DNA of 64,000 bases from assembly GCA_016722465.1 (NCBI GenBank), contig JADKJC010000002.1:124001-188000 (forward strand). Direction: 5' to 3'. The stretch is from Chitinophagaceae bacterium. GTDB lineage: Bacteria > Bacteroidota > Bacteroidia > Chitinophagales > Chitinophagaceae. Under the pieces are notes generated by a model. The model ran no database searches. It was not told the DNA's origin and saw only the letters and a list, made by a program, of their open reading frames with translations. Within the stretch, counting starts at the first letter, position 1, and each line of letters begins with the position of its first letter. The position numbers and the translations under genes are program-made. Shown one piece after another: positions 8,835 through 17,940 of the stretch.

Positions 8835-9746
8835 GTGGCAATTGAATACGTACCATACCAGCATATTGATAAAGAAAAATGGGATGCCTGCATTGCTGCT
8901 GCAGGTAATGGACTGATTTATGCAACCAGTATTTATTTAGACAGCATGGCAGAAAACTGGGATGCACTGGTGCTGGATAATTACGAAACCGTGATGCCGC
9001 TTACCTGGGGAAAAAAATACAATATTCATTATTTATACCAGCCTTTTTTCACTGCAAGCCTGGGTGTATTTGGAAAAAAAATAGATGCAGCCTTACTCAA
9101 TGATTTCTTACAGGCTATTCCGGCTAAGTTTAAGTACTGGGATATTTATCTCAATAATGGCAACTACTTTCAGTTAGAAAACTTTAAGCTGTACGAAAGA
9201 ATGAATTATATATTGCCGCTGAATGAGCAGTATGAAAAACTATCGGAGCAGTTTCGTGATAACATCAAACGTAATATCAGGAAATCAGAAAAACTGAATT
9301 GCCTTGTGCAAAAAGACATACCTGTGGATGAAGTGATTGCATTGGCAACTGAACAATCACAGGCTTTTTCATCACTAAGCAAAGATGATTTTGATCGTTT
9401 TAAAAAATTGTATCAGCAATTGCACCAGCAACAGCGGGCCGTTACTTACGGCGTTTATACAAGTTCCGGGCAACTCGTTGCTTCGGGTGTGTTCTTCTTT
9501 TACCTGCAAAGGGCTTATTATATTTTAGTCGGCAATCATCCCAACAGCAAAGCAGTTGGCGCTTCTCATGCATTGATCAATGCATTTATAAAAGACCATG
9601 CAGGAAATGCTATTGTGCTTGATTTTGAAGGCAGCGATATCAGCAGCCTGGCATTTTTTTACAGCAGCTTTGGTGCTAGCGAAGAAAAATATGTGGGATT
9701 GAAATTGAACAGGCTGCCGGCATTGGTAAAATTATTTAAGAAATGA
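8835..9746 (+). CDS. FemAB/GNAT-like acyltransferase
   Basis: The 303-residue protein resembles the FemAB-like GNAT acyltransferases common in Bacteroidota. A first half has a W.ALVLDNYE...MPLTWGKKY pattern. A second half has RDNIKRNIRKSEK, VTYGVYTSSGQLVASGVFFFY and YYILVGNHPNSKAVGASHALINAFI, the core of the acetyl-CoA fold, and ends with a DFEGSDISSLAFFYSSFGA segment typical of the group. GTG start 2 bp after the stop of the M1 peptidase (frameshift-corrected). The acceptor substrate cannot be told from sequence. It is probably co-expressed with the peptidase. Confidence 0.75.
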   Translation: MAIEYVPYQHIDKEKWDACIAAAGNGLIYATSIYLDSMAENWDALVLDNYETVMPLTWGKKYNIHYLYQPFFTASLGVFGKKIDAALLNDFLQAIPAKFKYWDIYLNNGNYFQLENFKLYERMNYILPLNEQYEKLSEQFRDNIKRNIRKSEKLNCLVQKDIPVDEVIALATEQSQAFSSLSKDDFDRFKKLYQQLHQQQRAVTYGVYTSSGQLVASGVFFFYLQRAYYILVGNHPNSKAVGASHALINAFIKDHAGNAIVLDFEGSDISSLAFFYSSFGASEEKYVGLKLNRLPALVKLFKK

Positions 9747-9756
9747 GCGGAGGGTG

Positions 9757-9862
9757 GAAAACAGATGATACTGATTTAGCAGATTAATTACGGATTGTTT
9801 TGCTTTGCAAAACAATCCGTAAAAATCAGTTCTATCCATTTGATCCGTGTTCTATCATTCAA
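9757..9862. repeat. Dispersed palindromic intergenic repeat, copy 1
   Basis: Words such as AGATGATACTGATTTAGCAGATTA on the left and AAAAATCAGTTCTATCC with GATCCGTGTTCTATCATTC on the right form an imperfect inverted repeat. The same order of words occurs at 23352-23475. The right edge reaches into the stop codon of ispD. It also contains the terminator at 9790-9820. Confidence 0.65.
9790..9820. terminator. Bidirectional terminator between convergent genes
   Basis: Perfect 13-bp stem ACGGATTGTTTTG / CAAAACAATCCGT with a 5-nt loop, followed by AAAAA on the plus strand and lying between the acyltransferase gene (plus) and ispD (minus). Confidence 0.65.
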
Positions 9863-10517
9863 GTAGCTTCTCCGCAATCAACAAATCAGTAAGCTTAGTG
9901 ATCTTGATGTTATTCTCCTCTCCTTCCACTAGATGAACTTTCAACCCAAACGCTTCCACTACCGTTGCCTCATCGGTGAACTTATCTTTAAAATCTATTT
10001 TAAATGCAGGTAATAATATTTTGCTGTGAAAGGTTTGCGGTGTTTGCACCAGCTTGATATTGCTTCTCTCCACTGCTTCATTCTCTTCCCCCCTTAGGAG
10101 CCGTACACTGTCCTTGCAATCAATCACCGGAATTGCAGAGCCATGCTCCAGTGCTGCATCATGGCAACGTTTTATCAACTCTGTACTTAACAAACAACGA
10201 ACCCCATCATGCACAAAGATGATGCTATCTTCTGTAATCTGTTGCAACCCATTTTGTACAGAGTGAAACCTTGTTCTGCCACCGCCTGTTATTTTAATGC
10301 GGTTGTAATTAAAGTAAGCATCAATGATCTCCTGCCCTGCTGCAATGTATTCATCCGGCAGCACCAGTATGATCTGAAGGTCTTTGTATGATTGCAAAAA
10401 AGCATGGATGGTATAATACAAAACCGGTTTGCCATTCAGCAATAAAAACTGTTTAGGCAATTGTGTGTTCATTCTTGTGCCACTTCCGCCGGCTACTATT
10501 ACTGCGATTTTTTTCAT
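9855..10517 (-). CDS. ispD: 2-C-methyl-D-erythritol 4-phosphate cytidylyltransferase
   Basis: Third enzyme of the MEP isoprenoid pathway; it makes CDP-methylerythritol from MEP and CTP. The 220-residue length is normal. The nucleotidyltransferase signature AGGSGTRMNTQLPKQF (residues 9-24) carries the Arg and Lys that contact CTP. Further motifs are GGRTRFHSVQNGL (about 79-91), FVHDGVRCLL (about 100-109), KDSVR, VQTPQTF and the C-terminal NNIKITKLTDLLIAE. ATG start, convergent with the acyltransferase gene. Confidence 0.95.
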   Translation of the reverse strand: MKKIAVIVAGGSGTRMNTQLPKQFLLLNGKPVLYYTIHAFLQSYKDLQIILVLPDEYIAAGQEIIDAYFNYNRIKITGGGRTRFHSVQNGLQQITEDSIIFVHDGVRCLLSTELIKRCHDAALEHGSAIPVIDCKDSVRLLRGEENEAVERSNIKLVQTPQTFHSKILLPAFKIDFKDKFTDEATVVEAFGLKVHLVEGEENNIKITKLTDLLIAEKLLE

Positions 10518-10770
10518 ACCTCTAACCCCTTAAGGATTTATAAATTAAAATTGTTTAAAGAATTTATGCTTGCCAACACTTAGCGTCTGTGATGTAACTT
10601 TTTTTTGACGCACAAAGAGATGCAGGTACAAGTGAGATTATTCTTTCCTTTCACCGAAAGAAAAGGATAACAGAACAAGTTCACAACGAAGATCCCATGA
10701 AAAACAAATGCTGGTATCAAAAAATACGCTTCATTAACTCATAACTCATCATTCCTGGCTCATCACTATA

Positions 10771-11721
10771 TCAGTCTCCATAAATCTTCAACATATCCAA
10801 TCCATTACTGCTCCTGGCTGCACGGTACATGCCTGCACTGTTAAATAACATCGCCACATTGCCAGCCGCATCCACACCAATCATTCCACCTTCGCCTTCT
10901 AATGCCAGCAGTTTGTTATTCACAACTTCCTGCATGGCTTCCTGCAAACTCAGTCCTTTGTATTCCACCAGGCAACTTACATCATAAGCAGCTACTGCCC
11001 TTATAAAAGGTTCGCCATGACCGGTGCAGCTGATGGCACAGGTTTTATTGTTGGCATACGTACCTGCACCAATAATGGGAGTATCACCAATGCGGCCATA
11101 TTTTTTATTCGTCATACCCCCGGTGCTGGTTGCGGCGGCGATGTTGCCATGTTGGTCACAGGCTACAGCACCAACCGTTCCGAATTTTTTATCCTTCATC
11201 AACTGCTCTACCTGCTGCTGGCTGTGATCGAGTGCATAACTGTTGCTGTCCATCATTTGCTTCCACTGGTCGTAGCGGAACTGGCTGAAAAAATATTCAT
11301 CCGGCTCCAAAGCTATTCCCTGGCTAATGGCAAAATCAATGGCACCATCGCCGCTTAAAAAAACATGGTTGCTGTTACGCATTACCTTTTCCGCCAGATC
11401 AATGGGGTTGCGGATATTGCGAACACCTGCTACGGCTCCTGCCGTCCTGTATTTGCCATCCATAATGGCGGCATCCATTTCATGTGCTCCTTTTTTAGTG
11501 AACACACTGCCACGGCCTGCATTGAAGAGTATATTATCTTCCAGCACCACAGTAGCCGCTTTTACAACTTCCACTGCACCAGCACCTTTTTCCAGCAATG
11601 AATAACCGGCATCCAGTGAATCCTGCAGTGCCTGCAGGTAAGCTTTTTCCAAAGCTGCTGTCATATCTTCTTTTAAAATAGTGCCTGCCCCACCGTGAAT
11701 GGCCAGCGAAATTTTCTGCAT
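10771..11721 (-). CDS. Isoaspartyl peptidase / plant-type L-asparaginase
   Basis: Ntn-hydrolase that removes isoaspartyl residues from dipeptides and hydrolyses L-asparagine. Start chosen at the Met that gives MQKISLAIHGGAGTI; an upstream in-frame Met at 11766 would add 15 unlikely residues. The 316-residue precursor has HGGAG near the N-terminus, NAGRGSVF (67-74) and MDAAIMDG (82-89). Autocleavage should occur before Thr182 in KKFGTVGAVA, making Thr182 the nucleophile. The beta-subunit then has TSTGGMTNKKYGRIGDTPIIGAGTYA and CTGHGEPFIR. No signal peptide is visible, so it is cytoplasmic. Confidence 0.92.
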   Translation of the reverse strand: MQKISLAIHGGAGTILKEDMTAALEKAYLQALQDSLDAGYSLLEKGAGAVEVVKAATVVLEDNILFNAGRGSVFTKKGAHEMDAAIMDGKYRTAGAVAGVRNIRNPIDLAEKVMRNSNHVFLSGDGAIDFAISQGIALEPDEYFFSQFRYDQWKQMMDSNSYALDHSQQQVEQLMKDKKFGTVGAVACDQHGNIAAATSTGGMTNKKYGRIGDTPIIGAGTYANNKTCAISCTGHGEPFIRAVAAYDVSCLVEYKGLSLQEAMQEVVNNKLLALEGEGGMIGVDAAGNVAMLFNSAGMYRAARSSNGLDMLKIYGD

Positions 11722-11961
11722 GGTATCTTTTTTATTCAGCGCCGAAATTAGCCAATAATGAACCAATATCTACAACTAAAGGCCATCTTATGAATAGCAG
11801 CTCCATTTTGTTTAGAGGTACCAATAGATCTTCTTTTACATGTTAATAACCTTTAACAAAAATCTTTTCCCACCATGCAACTCATTTGCATGGCTTCCTG
11901 TCTTTCCATCCCGATCACCCACCCTCTAAAAGCTGCATTATGTTATCAAATCATTTTTATC

Positions 11962-12480
11962 ATGACCAGCAACTGGTATGCAGTTTATACCAAACCGCAG
12001 CAGGAACAGAAAGTAACTGCCGCTTTAACCAAAAAAGGCATTGATGCCTATTGCCCATTAACCCGTATTGGTGTGTACACCGGTTTTGGCAAAAAAACCA
12101 ACTGGCGGCCTTTGTTCCCTTCCTTTGTATTTGTTTACATTACAGAAGCACAGTTTACAACAGTGCGGCAGGCAAGTGATATCATCAATTTTATGTACTG
12201 GTTGGGCAGGCCTGGCCTAATACCGGAAGCAGAGATCAAAAGTATACAGCAATTCACCAGCACTCATCCCAAACTGGCCATTGAGAAAACGGTTATCAGT
12301 AAAAATGCGGCCACAAGTACCACATATGAGCCCGTTGACAGCTCTTTCAATGGGATTGCAAGCAAACAAAAAATCAAGATCAAACTGTTATTACCATCGC
12401 TTGGCTATATACTGGTTGCCGAAACAGAAAGGCCAGCCGGCATTTTTGATTACTCATTTGACAACGTTATACTTTCTTAA
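11962..12480 (+). CDS. UpxY/NusG-like specialised transcription antiterminator
   Basis: The NGN domain is clear: MTSNWYAVYTKPQQEQKVTAAL at the start, then ALTKKGIDAYCPLTRI, WRPLFPSFVFVYI and a C-terminal KOW-like segment with KIKLLLPSLGYILVAETE. At 172 residues it is a NusG paralogue of the UpxY/RfaH type, which in Bacteroidota usually heads a capsular or exopolysaccharide operon and lets RNA polymerase read through it. Here no polysaccharide operon follows; the next gene is a convergent protease. The start at 11962 was chosen over an upstream in-frame ATG (11875) because it begins exactly at the NGN fold. It may act in trans, or be left over from a lost locus. Confidence 0.85.
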   Translation: MTSNWYAVYTKPQQEQKVTAALTKKGIDAYCPLTRIGVYTGFGKKTNWRPLFPSFVFVYITEAQFTTVRQASDIINFMYWLGRPGLIPEAEIKSIQQFTSTHPKLAIEKTVISKNAATSTTYEPVDSSFNGIASKQKIKIKLLLPSLGYILVAETERPAGIFDYSFDNVILS

Positions 12481-12510
12481 TTCACAGATATCCCGTTTAA
12501 AATTCCGTAT

Positions 12511-12543
12511 AAAAAAATCACAGGCAATACCTGTGATTTTTTT
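12511..12543. terminator. Bidirectional terminator
   Basis: Stem TCACAGG/CCTGTGA extended by A7/T7 runs on either side of a CAATA loop, between the convergent antiterminator and protease genes. Confidence 0.85.
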
Positions 12544-12560
12544 ATGTCACTAACTATGAA

Positions 12561-15500
12561 TTACTGGATCGTTAATGTTCCAGGCACTACCAGGTTTTTC
12601 CCGGTAAGTACCGTTAAAGTACCTCCTGCAGCAATCGTTTGAGCCACATTCAAAATACACTGTCCTCCTGCTGAATGATTGATCACTATCGAAGCGCCAG
12701 CAGGCAAACTGACTGGTGGCACTGTATTGCCAGACCAGTTGGAAGCCAGGTTCCAGTTGCCATTGCCGGTGAAAGTATATACCGTTGCCAATGGAGTGGC
12801 AGTTACCACACAGCCGGTAGCTGTGGCAGAATTAATATTCAATCCCCAGCCGGTAAGACTTCCACCGCTGCCAGCTACATTGTCTTTTACCCTCAACGTC
12901 CAGGTGCCGGCACTGTTGGTGCCATTGAAAATGGTCAAAGAATTGGATGGCGGTATAATTATGCCTCCTGTAGGCGGGCATGTGATTGTATTGACCGACT
13001 GGCCATCAAGGTTTAAACTGAAATTTTGAAAACTTCCGGGGCAAACCTGGTTCAATATGGTAACACTGTCGCCTGTTGGGCCTTTTAAAATAAAAGAAAG
13101 ATCATTCACCCTGCTATGTGTTCCCTGCAAACCAATAATGTTAAGATCGGTAATGGTAACACCATAAGCCGCCGGGATGGTGATGGTAGAAGTGACACTT
13201 GGCGTACCATTCACTGCAATTGTTTTTGGTACATCGGTACTGGTTCTGCAGGAGCTTACCCCGGTTTTAAAACGGCTAGGCACAGCTGAAGGGCTTCCGG
13301 TACCACAGCTATTGACCGTCTTTACACGCCAGTAGTATTCTGTATTCTCCGAAAGCGGTGTGGTTAACAAATAAGGCAGTGAAGTGATATTTGAAATGGT
13401 TTGTGTAATGGCTGCGAAATCACTTGTAGTGGATATTTCAAGCGTATAAGAAACAGCACCGGTAACAGCTGTCCAGTTAAAAGATGGCAAAGTGGAAAGA
13501 CCTGTCGCATCAGCTGACGGTATCGATAAAGTTGCCGGAGCCGGAGTTCCAACAATAAACTGAATGTCTTTTGTTTTGGTGATGGCCCCTGCAACGCCGG
13601 TAACCCTTACGGTATAAATACCGGCCACCAGTGTGTTGGTATTATTTAAAGTAACCGTAGTACTGTTACCGGGAGTTAATGAGCTGGTGCCAAAACTAAC
13701 AGTGGTGCCACCCGGGTTTAAACTTGCCGACAATGCAATCGCCGTGGTAAAACCACCCAATGCCCCGGATAGTAGTGTAGCGGTGCCACTGCTGGCAGCA
13801 CAAACAGCAACCGGGGCCGGATTATTAAATGCAAAGCTGGCGGTGGTGGAATTTTGTATCCTTAAGTTACTGTTGGAAATATCATAAAAAATATTCCCCA
13901 CTGCCAATACCCTTATGCGTACAGTAGTAGCAATATTGTTGGGTACCTGTATCTCTTCTGTTCCGTCATTTGGAGTACTTGCCACCAACGTAACTGGAAA
14001 GGTTACCCCACCATTGGTGGAGAGCTGGATGGTTACATTAGAGCAGTTAATTGGAGCTGCTGCAGTTCCGGATGAATTCCAGGTTACCGTTACAAAATCA
14101 TTTACATTCCAAATTACCCCGGAGGAAGTAGGATAGGTAACTGCAAAAGGTCCTGCGGCGGCATTTACAGTAATGGCATTTTCATCAAAACAAACCCCGC
14201 CACCAGCAGCTTTGTTATCCCTGGCAGTAAGACGAAAATGCATGGTACGGGCATAGGACGGAAGGCGTTCTCCAATGGTAGTGGTATTGCCAATTACATC
14301 AGATATCTTAGGAAAATACCGGATACCTGTTGTTTCCGGGTTAAATGACCTGAACAAAGGGGCATTGTCTGTAGGTGAAGTAGAGACCCCGTTGGTCCCA
14401 CCAACATCTACCTGCTCCCAATCATAGGTAATGGCATCGCCATTGGCATCAGTGGCAGTACCCGTTAAAATAAAAGGCGTCGATTTAGGAATAGTATAAT
14501 CTGAGCCTGCACTCACCACAGGAGGCGTATTACCGGTAGGAGTTGTTGCCGCACAGGAATTACCGCTTCCACTATTGGTAAATGTGGAGATTTTATCGAA
14601 GCTGATGGCATGGAAGTAAGGAATACTGTTAAACAAAACATTATCAGTAGCACATACACCTGCATATCCCATGATGGTAACTCCACTTCCAGGCTCTGCA
14701 TTTTGATCAGAAGCAGTAGTACCGCAATCACCGTCATTGTTAAACGAGTGATTGGCGCCAAACTGGTGGCCCATTTCATGCGCTACAAAATCAATATCAT
14801 AGGCATCGCCGGTAGGCGCATCTGACCCCGTGATGCCTCTTGCCTTGGAACTTCCACAAACACAACCCACCTGGGCCAGTCCACCACCTCCAGTGCTGAA
14901 TGTATGGCCAATATCATAATTGGCTGCTCCAATACTATCCGTAATGACGGTTTGACTTTCATTAATAAGGGTGGTAGCAGAGTTATTACCGGTAAACCGA
15001 TCTGTAGCAGCATTTACAAAAACCACCTTAATATTATTGGCAACCAATACCATTCGAACGGATGCCTCTGTTTCAAATACGCCATTAACACGGTTCACCG
15101 TAATTACAATTTTTGCCAATGCCTGTGCCTGGGTGGGTGAGGCTAGCCCTGTAGCCGCCACTGCATACTCACCAGTGCAGGCTATAGCCAACCTGTAGGT
15201 ACGCAATTGTGTTCCCACGCAGGGACCAGCCAATATCTCAGCAGGGCTTGGTCTTGCGTTTGCGTTTTGTTGTGGATTTATTTCGGGGGGCAGTTCCCTG
15301 AACCAGTCTTTTTTTTTATGGTCAACTTTAAAATAAGAAATATAATTGATCAGTGTTTTCTGATCGTAGGGATCGATCATTATAATGCCTGATAAAGGCG
15401 ATAATATCATGGCATGAAAACCAAATTCCGTCCAGTCTAATTTGATGGTAGCAGAACGGTCATCAATACCCTGCCCGGTGAAAGTTCTTAACTCCGGATA

Positions 15501-15833
15501 AGCAGCAGCCAGTTCGGGCGCCATCACCGAACTTTCCCATATATGGAACCTTGCGGTTGAACCGTCTGGCATAGGGATGATAATTACCGGTGTGGTATTC
15601 CTGTCAACTATATGTTGTTCTGAAGGGAGCAGCCGCATAAAAGGCAGCAGCCCTGCGGTGTCTAATTGAAGTGTCCGGTAGCGTTCAGGAACAATTACTC
15701 TTTTTTGATCCGCTTTTTTCATAGCGCTTTCGGCTGCATCACTAAAAAAACTTTGCTGTGCAGTTACGGTATTAAAAATGGTAGCAGCCATCAACAGGAA
15801 AAAGAACCTGGTAAACATAGATTTCATTGTCAA
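12561..15833 (-). CDS. Secreted reprolysin-like zinc metalloprotease with P-domain
   Basis: The 1090-residue protein has a signal peptide (about 1-25, ending TVTA). A propeptide-like region follows, then a metzincin catalytic domain with the zinc motif HEMGHQFGANHSF and a Met-turn (VTIMGYAG). Downstream are a bacterial Ig-like/PKD-type region, a fibronectin III-like region (PSADATGLSTLPSFNWTAV) and a proprotein-convertase P-domain (VNDLSFILKGPTGDS ... SAGTWTLRVKDNVAG). The last about 75 residues (GNGNWNLASNWSGNTVPP ... GGTLTVLTGKNLVV) look like a beta-solenoid cap. I see no standard type IX sorting tail. It probably degrades extracellular protein. ATG start; a second Met three codons in is also possible. 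Confidence 0.88.
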   Translation of the reverse strand: MTMKSMFTRFFFLLMAATIFNTVTAQQSFFSDAAESAMKKADQKRVIVPERYRTLQLDTAGLLPFMRLLPSEQHIVDRNTTPVIIIPMPDGSTARFHIWESSVMAPELAAAYPELRTFTGQGIDDRSATIKLDWTEFGFHAMILSPLSGIIMIDPYDQKTLINYISYFKVDHKKKDWFRELPPEINPQQNANARPSPAEILAGPCVGTQLRTYRLAIACTGEYAVAATGLASPTQAQALAKIVITVNRVNGVFETEASVRMVLVANNIKVVFVNAATDRFTGNNSATTLINESQTVITDSIGAANYDIGHTFSTGGGGLAQVGCVCGSSKARGITGSDAPTGDAYDIDFVAHEMGHQFGANHSFNNDGDCGTTASDQNAEPGSGVTIMGYAGVCATDNVLFNSIPYFHAISFDKISTFTNSGSGNSCAATTPTGNTPPVVSAGSDYTIPKSTPFILTGTATDANGDAITYDWEQVDVGGTNGVSTSPTDNAPLFRSFNPETTGIRYFPKISDVIGNTTTIGERLPSYARTMHFRLTARDNKAAGGGVCFDENAITVNAAAGPFAVTYPTSSGVIWNVNDFVTVTWNSSGTAAAPINCSNVTIQLSTNGGVTFPVTLVASTPNDGTEEIQVPNNIATTVRIRVLAVGNIFYDISNSNLRIQNSTTASFAFNNPAPVAVCAASSGTATLLSGALGGFTTAIALSASLNPGGTTVSFGTSSLTPGNSTTVTLNNTNTLVAGIYTVRVTGVAGAITKTKDIQFIVGTPAPATLSIPSADATGLSTLPSFNWTAVTGAVSYTLEISTTSDFAAITQTISNITSLPYLLTTPLSENTEYYWRVKTVNSCGTGSPSAVPSRFKTGVSSCRTSTDVPKTIAVNGTPSVTSTITIPAAYGVTITDLNIIGLQGTHSRVNDLSFILKGPTGDSVTILNQVCPGSFQNFSLNLDGQSVNTITCPPTGGIIIPPSNSLTIFNGTNSAGTWTLRVKDNVAGSGGSLTGWGLNINSATATGCVVTATPLATVYTFTGNGNWNLASNWSGNTVPPVSLPAGASIVINHSAGGQCILNVAQTIAAGGTLTVLTGKNLVVPGTLTIQ

Positions 15834-15990
15834 ACAGTTTTTGTGGTATTGGTTATCCCTCCGGGTAAAAGTACTAAAAAGACTTTAATATGGCGAGATG
15901 CCGGTGTTAACGGGAAGTTGTGGCCAGAAAAAACAAAACCGGATTGAGTTTTCAGCCCCAGCTACAAGGATTCAGGGAGTTGCTAACCCT

Positions 15991-16635
15991 TTATTGAAGG
16001 ACAAGCGCCAGTTTTTCACTGATCTCCCTGGCTTTTGTAAATATCATGAAATGAGTACCTCCTTTGATAATATGATCCGGCTTCACATTTTTTATGGGAA
16101 AGATGCGGTCTGCATCGCCATGAATATGATACAAAGATGCTGGATGCCATTCGTTTTTCCAGTTAAGGATGGCATTGATGGCCCAATGCAGATAAACGGG
16201 TGATACCATTTTCCTGTACTGGCGAACAATCTCCTTTTCTTCAGCAGTGGCAGCACCAATGTGATAGTTCTGTACCGGTTCCAGTAAAGTAGAAGCTGAA
16301 CGGATCGGCAGCACTTTATTAAGCCTGAGTTTGCCCGCTGTTCTCATCCAAAGCGGAATTTGTTTATAAGCAGGTACGCTCGAAATGAGGATCAGTTTTT
16401 TAACCGGCAGCAGCTTTGCAATTTCAATACACATAATCCCGCCAAAGGAAAGTCCCATTAAAATTGGATTCTCCTCTTTAATTGACTTGCTCATCCTTGT
16501 TGCGTAGGCTTCAATACTTTCATTTTTCCCTGGTGTCAACCACTGAATAAACCCGAGCTCATAACCCGGCAGTTTTATTTTGGCAAAAGCCTTTTCATCA
16601 GCCCCAAGGCCACTGATACAGTAAATTTTCTTCAT
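15991..16635 (-). CDS. Alpha/beta hydrolase family protein
   Basis: The 214-residue protein has the short alpha/beta hydrolase layout. The nucleophile elbow GLSFGG places the catalytic Ser at residue 63. The acid is probably Asp176 in HGDADRIFP, and the base His195 in GGTHF. There is no signal peptide. Esterase or thioesterase activity is likely, but the substrate is unknown. It lies directly upstream (about 155 bp) of the secreted protease gene on the same strand and directly downstream of the NtrC-type regulator. Confidence 0.8.
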   Translation of the reverse strand: MKKIYCISGLGADEKAFAKIKLPGYELGFIQWLTPGKNESIEAYATRMSKSIKEENPILMGLSFGGIMCIEIAKLLPVKKLILISSVPAYKQIPLWMRTAGKLRLNKVLPIRSASTLLEPVQNYHIGAATAEEKEIVRQYRKMVSPVYLHWAINAILNWKNEWHPASLYHIHGDADRIFPIKNVKPDHIIKGGTHFMIFTKAREISEKLALVLQ

Positions 16636-16711
16636 AAAAAGTCAAAAGGTAAAAGTCAAAAAAAAAACCGGTAACTACTTACAGCAATTTTTATTTTTTA
16701 CTTTTTACTTC
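16636..16711. repeat. Inverted pair of A-rich heptamer arrays (GTAAAAA type)
   Basis: Left array 16636-16667 has units like GTCAAAA, GGTAAAA, GTCAAAA. Right array 16688-16711 reads TTTTTAT, TTTTTTAC, TTTTTAC, the reverse complement pattern. The right array contains the stop codon of the NtrC-type regulator (16705-16707), and the left array touches the start of the hydrolase gene. Confidence 0.65.
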
Positions 16712-17864
16712 GGCAGCACATAAGTATTCACATCCTCTTTCGTAATCGTCTTCCCAGATAAAATAATCAACCTTTCCACCACATTCCTCAATTCACGGAT
16801 ATTGCCGGTCCAGTTGTAATTACTCAGCAGTTCCATCGCATCCTTATCAATCATTTTTTTGGGTTGGCCATATTCTGCAGCGATCCTGTCCAGATAAAAT
16901 TCCACCAGGTCGGGCACATCATCCCTTCTTTCATTGAGAGAAGGCACATGCACAATGATCACCCCCAGCCTGTGATACAGATCGAGGCGGAAGTTTTTTT
17001 CTTCTACTTCTTTCAACAGATCTTTATTCGTTGCCGCCACTACCCTCACATCCACATTAATATCTTTATCGGCTCCTACCCTGGTGATTTTGCCTTCCTG
17101 CAATGCCCTCAGCACTTTGGCCTGTGCACCCAGGCTCATATCGCCAATCTCATCTAAAAACAAGGTGCCTCCATTGGCCTGTTCAAACTTGCCAATGCGT
17201 TGCTTGATAGCAGAAGTGAAAGAACCTTTTTCATGTCCGAACAATTCGCTCTCTATCAACTCACCAGGAATGGCCGCACAGTTCACCTCTACCATCGGGC
17301 CGGTACTGCGGTTACTTTTTTCATGTATCCATCTTGCTACCAGTTCTTTACCTACTCCATTTTCACCAGTGATCAACACCCTTGCATCTGTGGGTGCTAC
17401 TTTTTCTATTGTGTCTTTTATCTTTTTTATGGCCGCACTGTTGCCTACCATTTCCTGTACCCTGCTTGCTTTCTTTTTCAGCACTTTGGTTTCGGTAACC
17501 AGCGTTTGTTTATCCAGTGCATTCCGCAGGGTGATGAGCATACGGTTCAGGTCTGGCGGCTTGCTGATATAATCAAAAGCGCCCTTCTTAACCGCTTCCA
17601 CCGCAGTTTCAATATTGCCATGCCCGCTGATGACAATAATAGGCACATCGCTGTTGATCTCTCTCGCCTTCTCCAAAAATTCAATACCATCCATCTTGGG
17701 CATTTTGATATCACACAACACCACATCATAGGTAGTGGAAGAAATTTTTTTAATCCCTCTTCACCATCTGCTGCCTCATCAATTTTATACCCTTCATAAC
17801 TCAATATCTCACCAAGGGTTTTACGGATGGCCCTTTCATCGTCGATAATTAAAATGCTTGCCAT
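16705..17864 (-). CDS. Sigma-54-dependent NtrC-family response regulator (frameshifted, no HTH tail)
   Basis: Residues 1-120 form a receiver domain (MASILIIDDERAIRKTL; phosphoacceptor Asp in VLCDIKMPKMDG). An AAA+ domain follows with Walker A GENGVGKE, the sigma-54 contact loop as GSFTSA instead of the classic GAFTGA, Walker B GGTLFLDEIGDM and WTGNIRELRNVVERL near the end. Frame 1 fails at a run of seven T at 17745-17751 (plus strand); one more base gives GLKKISSTTYDVVLCD and restores the family sequence. The protein stops at DVNTYVLPK, where homologues usually carry a Fis-type helix-turn-helix, and the stop lies inside an A/T heptamer array. It would need sigma-54 and a sensor kinase; neither is in the window. 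Confidence 0.9.
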
Positions 17865-17940
17865 AGGTTTTTTAACATGTTTTTTAGATGGGAGTATGCA
17901 ATATTGCAGCTAACCCAACCGGTATCAAAAATAATCATTT

